A DNA stretch of 64,000 bases from Anderseniella sp963787895 (GTDB taxonomy: Bacteria > Pseudomonadota > Alphaproteobacteria > Rhizobiales > Aestuariivirgaceae): NCBI GenBank assembly GCA_963787895.1, contig CAWBEX010000001.1, positions 434,001-498,000 of the forward strand. The letters run 5' to 3'. Position numbers and translations under genes: made by a program. Shown here piece by piece: positions 17,831-25,972 of the stretch. The notes under the pieces are model-generated. The model saw only the letters and a list, made by a program, of their open reading frames with translations, had not been told where the DNA came from and made no database searches. Every line of letters starts with the position of its first letter. The first letter of the stretch is position 1.

Positions 17831-17857
17831 CGGCCGGGCTTTTGTCCGGCCGCTTTC
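17831..17857 (+). terminator. Hairpin terminator after icd
   Basis: CGGCCGG and CCGGCCG form a perfect 7-bp stem around the loop GCTTTTGT, followed by the short CTTTC run. It starts 31 bp after the icd stop. The weak T-run lowers confidence in intrinsic termination. Confidence 0.65.
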
Positions 17858-17909
17858 ATTGTGACACTGGCAACTTGAGAATCCGCTTAAGCGGGTAGAG
17901 AGTTGGGCC

Positions 17910-18806
17910 ATGCGGATATTTGCAAACACCATATGCTGCATTGCCTTGCTGCTTTTCCTCAATGCAAGCGGTACAGCATCAGCCAAGCCGGTCAGCAAGC
18001 GCCCTGGCCCCGTCACCTCGCCGCTGCCTGTACGTGAGGCAAGTTTTGCCAGGGATGTATGCGCCCTGATCTACAATCGCTCGCTGTGGCGCGGCATCAA
18101 TCCACATTTCATCGTGCGGCTGATCGACGTTGAAAGCCGCTTCTCGCCCAGCGCGGTTTCACCCGCAGGCGCAGAAGGCATCGCCCAGTTCATTCCGGGA
18201 ACAGCACGCCGCCGCGGCTTGTCAGACCCATATGACCCGGCTGCAGCCCTGACAGCATCAATCGATTTCCTGGCACACCTGAAGGCACAATTCGGCAACC
18301 TCGGTCTGGCTGCGGTTGCCTATAATGCAGGCGAAGGTGCAGCAGCGCGGTTCATCAACAACGGCAACATCCCCTTCGAGACGGAAAACTATGTCTACGC
18401 AATCACCGGCCGCGTAGCGGATGCATGGCGCAAACCCGAAGCAAACCATGACATTCCATTGATCCACAACTCCCTGCCATTTCAGCAAGCCTGTCCGGCG
18501 GCAGTCAAACGTCCGGGCCGGGTTCGGATCGCTGGCAAGGCTGCGCCGCGCCAGCCATGGGGCGTGCTGATTTCAGAGCATTTCTCACGCGCCATCGCGG
18601 TGCGGATATACAGGCAAACACAGAAGCGGTTTCCAGCCGAACTTCAATCCACGGCTCCCATGGTGATTCCGGTAAGAAACCTCAGTATGGGTGCACGCCT
18701 TCGCCACTCGGCCCGCATCGGCACATCGTCACAGGCCGAAGCCACCCGCATTTGCCAGACACTGCGTGCCCGCGCCGTTCCCTGCCTGGTGCAGAAAACA
18801 AACTAA
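17910..18806 (+). CDS. Lytic transglycosylase, SLT domain
   Basis: A 298-residue exported murein-cleaving enzyme. A signal peptide occupies about residues 1-25 (CCIALLLFLNASGTASA). The SLT domain follows, with catalytic glutamate in the DVESRFSPSAVSPAGAEG motif, then AQFIPGTARRRGL and AAVAYNAGEGAAARF, all hallmark goose-lysozyme-like signatures. The C-terminal 80 residues (PWGVLISEHFSRAIAVRIYRQ to ICQTLRARAVPCLV) resemble a SPOR-like peptidoglycan-binding domain, which would target it to denuded glycan; that part is a weaker call. It acts in the periplasm. Confidence 0.9.
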   Translation: MRIFANTICCIALLLFLNASGTASAKPVSKRPGPVTSPLPVREASFARDVCALIYNRSLWRGINPHFIVRLIDVESRFSPSAVSPAGAEGIAQFIPGTARRRGLSDPYDPAAALTASIDFLAHLKAQFGNLGLAAVAYNAGEGAAARFINNGNIPFETENYVYAITGRVADAWRKPEANHDIPLIHNSLPFQQACPAAVKRPGRVRIAGKAAPRQPWGVLISEHFSRAIAVRIYRQTQKRFPAELQSTAPMVIPVRNLSMGARLRHSARIGTSSQAEATRICQTLRARAVPCLVQKTN

Positions 18807-18870
18807 CCCAATTGCTGCAGCGCGCGTTCTGGTGCAATCTGCCCGTGATGAACTCTCCAGGAGCGCTTAC

Positions 18871-19692
18871 ATGACCACAGTAACCAACGAAGCCCGGCAG
18901 GCCTTTGCCAGCGATGGCGTCTGCGTCTTGCGCAATATCATGCCGCAAAGCTGGCGCGAAAAGCTTGAAACAGCGATTGAAGAAAACATCGCGAACCCCG
19001 GCCCCTATGGCAAGAATCACACTGAGGCGGGTCGACCTGGCGCCTATTTCGGCGACTACGTGAACTGGAAGCGTATACCTGCCTACAAGGACGTCTGTGA
19101 TGAAGGACCGCTAGGCGAAATTGCAGGTCAGCTCATGGGCGCAAACCGGACACAACTGTTCCATGAACATGTGCTGGTCAAGGAACCCGGCACCGCCGAC
19201 CCGACACCCTGGCACCAGGACCTGCCCTACTACTGCCTCGACGGCACCAAGACAGTCTCCATCTGGGTACCGCTTGACCCGGTGAAGAAGGAAGTCTGCC
19301 CCCACTTTATCGCGGGCAGCCACAAGGGCTCAATCACATACGTGCCGCGCCGTTTCAAGACACTGGAACCGCTGGAAGGCGACACCTCTACCTACCAGCC
19401 GTTCCCGGACATAGACGAAAGCCGGGACGCAGCGAACTTGCGTGCCTGGGATCTGGCACCAGGTGATGCGGTGGCCTTCGACTATCACACCTTGCACAAC
19501 GCCCCACCCAACACCTCCGGCACCAGACGCCGCGCAGTATCGTTCCGTTTCATCGGAGAGGATTGTCGCTATGTGGCTCGTAGCCATGCGGTGTCACCCC
19601 CTTTTGATGAGATGGGCCTCAAGTTGTCCATGGGTGATCGGTTGCCGGAGGATTGGTTCCCGGTTGTGTGGCAGAGCCATTCAACCTCCTGA
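18871..19692 (+). CDS. Phytanoyl-CoA dioxygenase (PhyH) family protein
   Basis: A 273-residue Fe(II)/2-oxoglutarate-dependent dioxygenase. The metal-binding HxD is in TPWHQDLPYYC and the distal histidine in AFDYHTLHNAPPN, with FRFIGEDCRY supplying the region that normally binds 2-oxoglutarate. PhyH-family members in bacteria hydroxylate diverse substrates, and the substrate here is not identifiable. The ATG at 18871 has CCAGGAG upstream and removes a 60-residue unconserved extension. No catabolic neighbour clarifies the role; GFA-type genes follow on the same strand. Confidence 0.88.
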   Translation: MTTVTNEARQAFASDGVCVLRNIMPQSWREKLETAIEENIANPGPYGKNHTEAGRPGAYFGDYVNWKRIPAYKDVCDEGPLGEIAGQLMGANRTQLFHEHVLVKEPGTADPTPWHQDLPYYCLDGTKTVSIWVPLDPVKKEVCPHFIAGSHKGSITYVPRRFKTLEPLEGDTSTYQPFPDIDESRDAANLRAWDLAPGDAVAFDYHTLHNAPPNTSGTRRRAVSFRFIGEDCRYVARSHAVSPPFDEMGLKLSMGDRLPEDWFPVVWQSHSTS

Positions 19693-19753
19693 CAGGACCG
19701 TGTCAGCAGGCTCATGTTATGGAAGCTGAGAGTATTCAGTACAGGAGGCGTTG

Positions 19754-20188
19754 ATGAGTATTGCAGGACGCTGTCAGTGTGGCGCAGTGCAATATGAGCT
19801 GACCGCACCGCCGCGTCGTGCCAGTATTTGCCATTGCCGAATGTGCCAGCGTGCCACCGGCAGCTATTTTGCACCGCTTGCAAATGTGAAAATCGAGCAT
19901 TTCAAACTGGTTTCCGGCAAGCTTGCCGTATACCGGTCATCGCCAATTGCCGAACGCGGGTTTTGCCGGGACTGCGGTTCTCCCCTGACTTTTCGGTATG
20001 TCGAATTGCCCGACATAAGCGTAACCATCGGATCACTCGACGATCCTGACCTGATCGCACCATCAAGGCAGTTTGGCATCGAATCAGCTGTGAAGTGCAT
20101 TGCCGCCCTCACGGATTTGCCCGGCAAGGCAACACAGGATGCAATGCCTGAAGCCTGGCAAGCGAAGATTGGAAACCCCGCACCATGA
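19754..20188 (+). CDS. GFA family zinc protein, copy 1
   Basis: A 144-residue protein of the glutathione-dependent formaldehyde-activating (GFA/CENP-V) family. Zinc-binding cysteines are visible as RCQCGAVQY near the start, ICHCRMCQRATGSYF, and GFCRDCGSPLTFRY. GFA itself binds the glutathione-formaldehyde adduct, but most paralogues have unknown activity. The ATG at 19754 follows AGGAGG. It overlaps the next gene by ATGA, and the two are tandem paralogues. Confidence 0.9.
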   Translation: MSIAGRCQCGAVQYELTAPPRRASICHCRMCQRATGSYFAPLANVKIEHFKLVSGKLAVYRSSPIAERGFCRDCGSPLTFRYVELPDISVTIGSLDDPDLIAPSRQFGIESAVKCIAALTDLPGKATQDAMPEAWQAKIGNPAP

Positions 20189-20658
20189 CCAGACCCGGTC
20201 ACTCCGGCGGATGTCAGTGCGGCGCGGTGCGCTATCGCATAGATGGGGATCTGGGCAATGCCGGCATTTGCCACTGCCGGATGTGTCAAAAAGCGTCCGG
20301 CAATGCTGCATTGCCACTGGTAAGTGCACCTGCCGCTGCCCTGCACTGGACGCGCGGCAAGGTCAGCGAATTCCGCACAACACCTGTTACAGCCCGAGGG
20401 TTTTGCAGCCAGTGCGGCACGCCACTTTACATGTATGAGGATGGCGACAGCGTTTACGAGATCACCATAGCGTCGCTCGACGACCCCGAAGCAGCGCCAC
20501 CCACACACGCTGTAGGAATTGAAAGCAAGCTGTCCTGGTTCGACGCCCTTGCAGCTTTACCGGGCATACAAACGGTCAACGACCGGGCACCGCAGGATCT
20601 GGCAAAGCTGACAAGCCGGCAGCACCCGGATCACGACACTGACAAGTGGCCGAGGTGA
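20185..20658 (+). CDS. GFA family zinc protein, copy 2
   Basis: A 157-residue GFA-family protein paralogous to the preceding gene. It shows GGCQCGAVRYRI, ICHCRMCQKASGNAA and GFCSQCGTPLYMYE in the same order and spacing, so both zinc sites are intact. The C-terminal 20 residues are extra relative to copy 1. Its start overlaps copy 1, and its stop is 1 bp from the end of convergent alaS. A tandem duplication with coupled translation is apparent; heteromer formation is a possibility only. Confidence 0.9.
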   Translation: MTRPGHSGGCQCGAVRYRIDGDLGNAGICHCRMCQKASGNAALPLVSAPAAALHWTRGKVSEFRTTPVTARGFCSQCGTPLYMYEDGDSVYEITIASLDDPEAAPPTHAVGIESKLSWFDALAALPGIQTVNDRAPQDLAKLTSRQHPDHDTDKWPR

Positions 20659-20659
20659 C

Positions 20660-23332
20660 TTAGCCGGCCAGCGCCTTGCGGATAGCATCCAGCGCCGCTT
20701 CGGCCTTCGCGCCGTCAGGGCCACCACCTTGCGCCAAGTCCGCCCGGCCACCACCGCCCTTACCGCCGACTGCTTCCACGCCGGCCTTGACCAGCTCAAC
20801 CGCATCAAGCTTGCTCTTCAGATCGTCAGTCACGCCGACACCAACTGCGGCCTTGCCCTCGTTTACAGCTACCAAAGCGATGACCCCTGAGCCAAGCTGT
20901 GCCTTGCCGTCGTCAATCGCGCCGCGGAGATCTTTGGGGTTGAGGCCATCCAGCACGCGCGCCATCAGCTTCACGCCGGCAACATCTTCAACTGCGGAGC
21001 CTGCTGATGCACCGCCGCCACCCATGGCCAACTTCTTCTTCACTTCGCCAAGCTCACGTTCAAGCTTCTTGCGCTCATCCATCAGCGAAGACACCCGTGC
21101 CTCGACATCATCCGGCGAGGTCTTGAGCAACTCTGCCAGCCGGCTCATCTGCTTGTCTCGCGCTTCCAGATACTCGCGCGCCGCGTCACCCGCCAGCGCC
21201 TCGATGCGCCGTACACCAGCCGCTGAAGCCGCTTCTCCAATCACTCGCACAATGCCGATATCTCCGGTACGTGTCACATGGGTTCCCCCGCAAAGCTCCA
21301 TGGAGAATGTCTGTTTGTTGCTGCCCCCGCCCGAAGCGTAAGGTTGCACACCCATGGACACCACCCGCACCTCGTCGCCATATTTCTCGCCGAACAACGC
21401 CATGGCGCCATGCTCAATGGCTTCATCCACACTCATCAGGCGTGTCCTGACAGGATCGTTCTGCAAAATAACCTGGTTGGCAATGCGCTCAATCTGCTCC
21501 ATCTCGCCTTGAGAGATGGGCTTGGGATGGGCAAAGTCGAAGCGCAGCCGGCCCGGCTCCACCAGTGAGCCCTTTTGCACTACGTGATTGCCAAGCACCT
21601 GGCGCAATGCCTCGTGAACCAGATGTGTTGCGGAGTGATGAATGCGATTCCCGCTACGCCGCACGTGATCGACACTCATCTCAACCGCGTCACCGGTCCT
21701 GACTTCGCCGGTTTCGACAACTGCACTATGAACGAACAGATTGCCGACCCGCTTTTGCGTATCGGCAATCTTCAAACGCGCACCTTCAGCGGTCTTCATT
21801 GTCCCGCGGTCACCGGTCTGCCCACCACTTTCACCATAGAACGGAGTCTGATTGACGATAATGGAAACCTCATCGCCCTTGCCGGCAACAGCAACCTGCT
21901 GGCCGTCTTGTGCGACGATTGCCGCAATCACGCCTTCAGCCGACTCGGTATCATAGCCGAGAAAATCTGTCGCCCCTGTCTTGTCGCGGACTTCGAACCA
22001 CATCGCATCCGTGTTTGCATCGCCTGAACCGGCCCATGCCTTGCGCGCGTCAGCCTTCTGCCGGGCCATGGCAGTATTGAAGGTATCCGTATCGACCGAG
22101 ATACTGCGCGCCCGCAGGGCGTCCTGTGTGAGATCAAGCGGAAAGCCGTAGGTGTCATAAAGCTTGAATGCCACGTCACCAGAGAAACGGTCACCGGCAT
22201 TGAGGCCCGCCGACTCGTCGTCCAGCATCTTCAGGCCCCGCTCCAATGTCTTCCGGAACCGGCTTTCTTCCAGACGCAACGTCTCGGTAATCAGATCATC
22301 GGCACGAACCAGTTCCGGATAAGCCTGCCCCATCTCCCGCCGCAGCGCTGGCACAAGCTTCCACATCAGCGGTTCCTTGACGCCAAGCAGCTCCGCGTGG
22401 CGCATCGCCCTTCGCATGATGCGCCGCAAAACGTATCCGCGCCCCTCATTGGAAGGCAGCACACCATCCGCGATCAGGAAAGAGCTGGCGCGCAAATGAT
22501 CAGCAATTACCTTGTTGGATGCTTTTTGCGCACCCTTCGCCTCAACCCCGGTCTGCTCCTCGATGGCAGCAATCAATGACTTGAACAAATCCGTCTCATA
22601 ATTGTCGTGGGTGCCTTGCAGCAGGGCCGAAATGCGTTCAAGCCCCATGCCGGTATCAATGGACGGACGCGGCAGCTCCTGCCGTTGATCCACACTCACC
22701 TGCTCATACTGCATGAACACCAGGTTCCATATCTCGATAAACCTGTCGCCATCCTCATCAGGCGATCCGGGAGGGCCGCCAGGAATGTGATCCCCGTGAT
22801 CATAGAAGATCTCCGAACACGGCCCGCATGGACCGGTGTCACCCATCGCCCAGAAGTTGTCATGAGTAGCAATGCGAATGATCCGGCTGTCCGGCAGGCC
22901 GGCAATCTTCTTCCACAGATCAAAAGCCTCATCGTCGGTATGGTAGACGGTGACGAGAAGCCGCTTCGCATCCAGCCCGTACTCACGGGTAACAAGATTC
23001 CAGGCAAGCTCTATGGCGCGCTCCTTGAAGTAATCGCCGAAAGAGAAGTTGCCCAGCATCTCAAAGAATGTGTGATGGCGTGCCGTATAACCAACATTGT
23101 CCAGATCGTTATGCTTGCCCCCTGCCCGGACACACTTCTGTGACGAGACTGCCCGCACATAGGGCCGCTTCTCCAGCCCGGTGAACACATTCTTGAACTG
23201 TACCATACCGGCATTGGTGAACATCAGCGTCGGATCATTGCGCGGCACCAGAGGTGAGGAGCCCACGATCTCATGATCGTTCTTGGCAAAATAGTTGAGG
23301 AATGTGGAGCGGATTTCGTTGACACCGGACAT
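20660..23332 (-). CDS. alaS: Alanyl-tRNA synthetase
   Basis: An 890-residue class II synthetase charging tRNA-Ala. All parts are present: the catalytic domain (STFLNYFAKNDHEIVGSSPL, NAGMVQFKNVFTG, DTGPCGPCSEIFYDHG), the tRNA-recognition region, the editing domain with zinc motifs HHSATH and CGGTH, and the C-Ala domain. Start at 23332 gives the canonical MSGVNEIRS; the longer in-frame extension is unconserved. It lies downstream of recA on the same strand, behind a terminator, an order common in Rhizobiales. Confidence 0.98.
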   Translation of the reverse strand: MSGVNEIRSTFLNYFAKNDHEIVGSSPLVPRNDPTLMFTNAGMVQFKNVFTGLEKRPYVRAVSSQKCVRAGGKHNDLDNVGYTARHHTFFEMLGNFSFGDYFKERAIELAWNLVTREYGLDAKRLLVTVYHTDDEAFDLWKKIAGLPDSRIIRIATHDNFWAMGDTGPCGPCSEIFYDHGDHIPGGPPGSPDEDGDRFIEIWNLVFMQYEQVSVDQRQELPRPSIDTGMGLERISALLQGTHDNYETDLFKSLIAAIEEQTGVEAKGAQKASNKVIADHLRASSFLIADGVLPSNEGRGYVLRRIMRRAMRHAELLGVKEPLMWKLVPALRREMGQAYPELVRADDLITETLRLEESRFRKTLERGLKMLDDESAGLNAGDRFSGDVAFKLYDTYGFPLDLTQDALRARSISVDTDTFNTAMARQKADARKAWAGSGDANTDAMWFEVRDKTGATDFLGYDTESAEGVIAAIVAQDGQQVAVAGKGDEVSIIVNQTPFYGESGGQTGDRGTMKTAEGARLKIADTQKRVGNLFVHSAVVETGEVRTGDAVEMSVDHVRRSGNRIHHSATHLVHEALRQVLGNHVVQKGSLVEPGRLRFDFAHPKPISQGEMEQIERIANQVILQNDPVRTRLMSVDEAIEHGAMALFGEKYGDEVRVVSMGVQPYASGGGSNKQTFSMELCGGTHVTRTGDIGIVRVIGEAASAAGVRRIEALAGDAAREYLEARDKQMSRLAELLKTSPDDVEARVSSLMDERKKLERELGEVKKKLAMGGGGASAGSAVEDVAGVKLMARVLDGLNPKDLRGAIDDGKAQLGSGVIALVAVNEGKAAVGVGVTDDLKSKLDAVELVKAGVEAVGGKGGGGRADLAQGGGPDGAKAEAALDAIRKALAG

Positions 23333-23429
23333 GGACTGGCTTGCCTGTGGAATTCTGGTTGGGTTGAGCCTGAGGGCGCATTTATACCGTGGTGCGCGCT
23401 CATGTCCACATAACCCTAAGGCGCAGTAC

Positions 23430-23466
23430 AACAAAAACAAACGCCTTCCCGGGGCAAGGGAAGGCG
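23430..23466 (-). terminator. Rho-independent terminator in the recA-alaS gap
   Basis: On the minus strand CGCCTTCCC and GGGAAGGCG form a perfect 9-bp stem with a 7-base loop, followed by a T-rich tract (TTTGTTTTTG). It should stop transcription from recA before alaS. The rest of the 367-bp gap (23333-23699) holds no gene I can support; the alaS promoter must lie in the last 100 bp. Confidence 0.85.
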
Positions 23467-23699
23467 CTTGGGATCATCGGGCCAGCAGACCGGAGTCTGA
23501 GAAACCTGAGATCATCACTCATCGCCATGGTGCATTTCAGGGATAGGCACCTTGGCGCTATACAACAAGAAGCAGGTAACGCGCTCTTTGCAGGGGAATG
23601 AGCCGAAGCATCGCCCGCTCCTTGCACGGTATCAAACGCATACTGACTTGAATTCTTACGTGACAATCTGGCCGGCGGTTTGGTTGGCCGCCGCAACAA

Positions 23700-24818
23700 T
23701 CACTCCTCGCCGCCCGCCGCCATCGGAACATCATCATCCTGGATGACACCGTCCTCATCAGCTTTGACCCCGTCTGGGTCCACGATGCGCTCGGCGATCA
23801 ACCCGGCATTGGCACGAATTGATGCTTCGATCGCATTGGCTATGTCGGGGTTCTCACGCAGGAAGGTCTTTGCATTCTCGCGCCCCTGACCCACGCGTTC
23901 CCCATTATGGGAAAACCACGAGCCGGATTTCTCCACGATCCCGGCAGTCACCCCGAGATCAAGCAGTTCACCCACCTTGGAAATCCCCTCACCGTACATG
24001 ATGTCGAACTCAACCTGGCGGAACGGCGGCGCAACCTTGTTCTTGACCACCTTGACCCGGGTCTGGTTGCCGACGACCTCATCGCGGTCCTTGATCGCAC
24101 CAATCCGGCGGATATCAAGACGAACCGAGGAATAGAACTTCAACGCGTTGCCACCCGTGGTGGTTTCCGGATTGCCGAACATCACACCGATCTTCATGCG
24201 AATCTGGTTGATGAAAATGACCATGCAATGGGTCTTGGAAATGGACCCAGTGAGCTTGCGCAGCGCCTGGCTCATCAACCGGGCCTGCAAGCCAGGAAGT
24301 GAATCGCCCATATCACCTTCAAGCTCGGCCCTCGGCGTGAGCGCAGCCACGGAGTCAATAACCAGAACCTCGACCGCACCCGATCGTACCAGCGTGTCTG
24401 CAATCTCAAGCCCCTGCTCACCAGTGTCCGGTTGCGAAATCAGCAGCTCGTCAACATCCACACCCAGCTTGCGGGCATAAAGCGGGTCCAGCGCGTGCTC
24501 AGCATCCACAAAGGCACATATGCCGCCACGCTTCTGGCATTCAGCCACCACATGCAACGCCAGCGTTGTCTTGCCGGAAGACTCCGGACCATATATCTCG
24601 ACAACACGGCCTTTCGGCAAGCCACCAATGCCCAGTGCGATATCAAGACCGATGGAGCCTGTTGATATTGCCTCCACCTCAATTGCCTTGCTCGAACCCA
24701 GCTTCATCACCGAACCCTTGCCAAAAGCCCGTTCGATCTGACCTAACGCTGCTTCAAGAGCCTTTTGCTTGTCCACTGAACCACCACCTTCTACAACTTT
24801 GAGGTTCGTTTGCCCCAT
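23700..24818 (-). CDS. recA: Recombinase A
   Basis: A 372-residue RecA, the strand-exchange ATPase and LexA co-protease. Walker A is at residues 77-84 (GPESSGKT). Other core regions are CAFVDAEHALDPLYARKLGVD, VLVIDSVAALTPRAELEGDMGD and FINQIRMKIGVMFGNPETTTGG. The C-terminal tail is acidic as usual. Start at 24818 gives MGQTNLKVVEGG; an upstream in-frame start is unlikely because it would run close to the LexA box at 24872-24886. Confidence 0.99.
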   Translation of the reverse strand: MGQTNLKVVEGGGSVDKQKALEAALGQIERAFGKGSVMKLGSSKAIEVEAISTGSIGLDIALGIGGLPKGRVVEIYGPESSGKTTLALHVVAECQKRGGICAFVDAEHALDPLYARKLGVDVDELLISQPDTGEQGLEIADTLVRSGAVEVLVIDSVAALTPRAELEGDMGDSLPGLQARLMSQALRKLTGSISKTHCMVIFINQIRMKIGVMFGNPETTTGGNALKFYSSVRLDIRRIGAIKDRDEVVGNQTRVKVVKNKVAPPFRQVEFDIMYGEGISKVGELLDLGVTAGIVEKSGSWFSHNGERVGQGRENAKTFLRENPDIANAIEASIRANAGLIAERIVDPDGVKADEDGVIQDDDVPMAAGGEE

Positions 24819-24871
24819 GACACTCAAGCTCCTTATTTCATATTGCTGCCGAAGCCGCCAGACCATCTGAC

Positions 24872-24886
24872 GTTCTACTTATGTTC
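24872..24886 (-). promoter_or_regulatory. LexA SOS box of recA
   Basis: The plus strand reads GTTC, seven bases, GTTC, a perfect match to the direct-repeat LexA operator known for Alphaproteobacteria. It lies 54-68 bp upstream of the recA start, where it would overlap or adjoin the promoter. This supports LexA-controlled, damage-inducible recA. Confidence 0.9.
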
Positions 24887-24987
24887 CATACTATTGTACT
24901 TATTTTGTTCTCATTGCAAGTGAAATTTTCCCGGCCCTTGAATGCGCAGTATTCCGGGGTTTATCGGGATTCATTGCTGGGGTGTGT

Positions 24988-25572
24988 CTAGAAGCCGGCT
25001 TCTCTGAGCAAGACAGCGGCCATACGGGCAGCGATTCTTTCTGCAATGCTTTTACGCTGCCCCTGGGCTACGACTACACCACGAACCTCGCGGGGCCAGT
25101 CGCGCATATGCTGGTCCACCTGTGCAGCCTGAAACTGTACCGGAAACATTGCTGCCGTTGTCTTCGGCGTGCCATTTGCGTCAGGCTCAGCATCCACTGG
25201 GCCCCCGTACATTGATGCCAGCAACTTGAGCTCACGTGTTGCGCTGGTACCTGCGCCGATTGTCTTGAGCAGGACATCCACGCTGCGAAGGTTCGCATCA
25301 TCGGCGATGAAAACGCCGTGCGCACCAGTGTCCAGTCGCGCGACATCCTGCTCACGCACCACTGCGCGCGCCACCGCCGCATCAGTGCGTGCCATGTGCA
25401 CCAGCCGCTGCGTTGACCCGACCCACTGGCCCGCCGCCAGGTAGGTGTCAATCTGTGTGATCACGCCTGCTGCCCCTGCCTTGAGCGTCAGGCGTTCCCG
25501 CCGGATCCGATAGCCCTCAATTTCAAGCAGATGCAAAGTGCGCTCACGTTCCAGCATAAAATCCCATGCCAA
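24988..25572 (-). pseudogene. 5'-truncated HlyD-type adaptor (C-terminal part of an M50-peptidase/adaptor protein)
   Basis: The 194 residues resemble the C-terminal periplasmic-adaptor region of large site-2-protease (M50)/HlyD fusion proteins: EGYRIRRERLTLKAGAAGVIT is a lipoyl-type hairpin edge, AAGQWVGSTQRLVHMAR and VREQDVARL belong to the barrel, and the end VLLREAGF is typical. Members are usually several hundred residues longer, with the peptidase domain first; nothing like it lies upstream, where AT-richer DNA begins within a few bases. I read it as a remnant left by a deletion or insertion. An independently translated 194-residue protein is possible but lacks a signal peptide. Confidence 0.65.
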
Positions 25573-25972
25573 GAGCTCTAGTAAATCACTTCGATACTTA
25601 CCTCAAATGAATCGCAAAAGTCGCACTGTTGCTTCGGAATAGTATTTATCGAAGATCCAGAACCATACTTTCTCATCAACGACCATGCAGCAATTGACCT
25701 TGATACCCCACAAACCGAACAACTCCTTCGAAGGTCACCATATGGCATAAAATCAAACGGAACTGCCTTTCGATCTCTTTTCATATGGTACACACCACTT
25801 TGATCTAACGCACTAGACCTGAGTTAAATTGATACTTACAGGAATCTCAATACTCTGAATTCACGAGGCAGGTCCCGCGTCAATTAGATTACCTTCGTCG
25901 ACTGCACTGGTCTTTCCCGCCAAAAAATGCCATTTTGAAAGTATCGGGAAATCATTTGGAAGGGCGGGGTAG
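25573..25972. other. AT-richer patch between the adaptor remnant and the M19 gene
   Basis: This 400-bp stretch is visibly richer in A and T than its neighbours and starts where the adaptor reading frame breaks off. It contains one short ORF with paired cysteines (25578-25784, minus) and otherwise no gene, transposase, tRNA or clear terminal repeats. It looks like a small acquired or decayed segment. The M19 gene's promoter must lie in its right half. Confidence 0.5.
25578..25784 (-). CDS. Small zinc-ribbon-like protein (uncertain)
   Basis: A 68-residue ORF beginning MKRDRKAVPFDFMPYG. It has two CxxC pairs (CSVC, residues about 23-26; CDFC, about 54-57) separated by about 27 residues containing an LMRKYG segment, then a short acidic tail. 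This layout resembles small alphaproteobacterial zinc-ribbon proteins with a C-x2-C, W/L-x-L-x2-x-YG, C-x2-C plan, but I cannot name a family. It is encoded in AT-richer DNA and ends 5 bp before the adaptor remnant. A GTG start at 25793 is an alternative. Confidence 0.4.
   Translation of the reverse strand: MKRDRKAVPFDFMPYGDLRRSCSVCGVSRSIAAWSLMRKYGSGSSINTIPKQQCDFCDSFEVSIEVIY

Noticed and set aside
23400..23699. 99-codon minus-strand frame between recA and alaS
   Set aside because: It runs through a clear terminator hairpin, starts right at the recA stop and has no family features.
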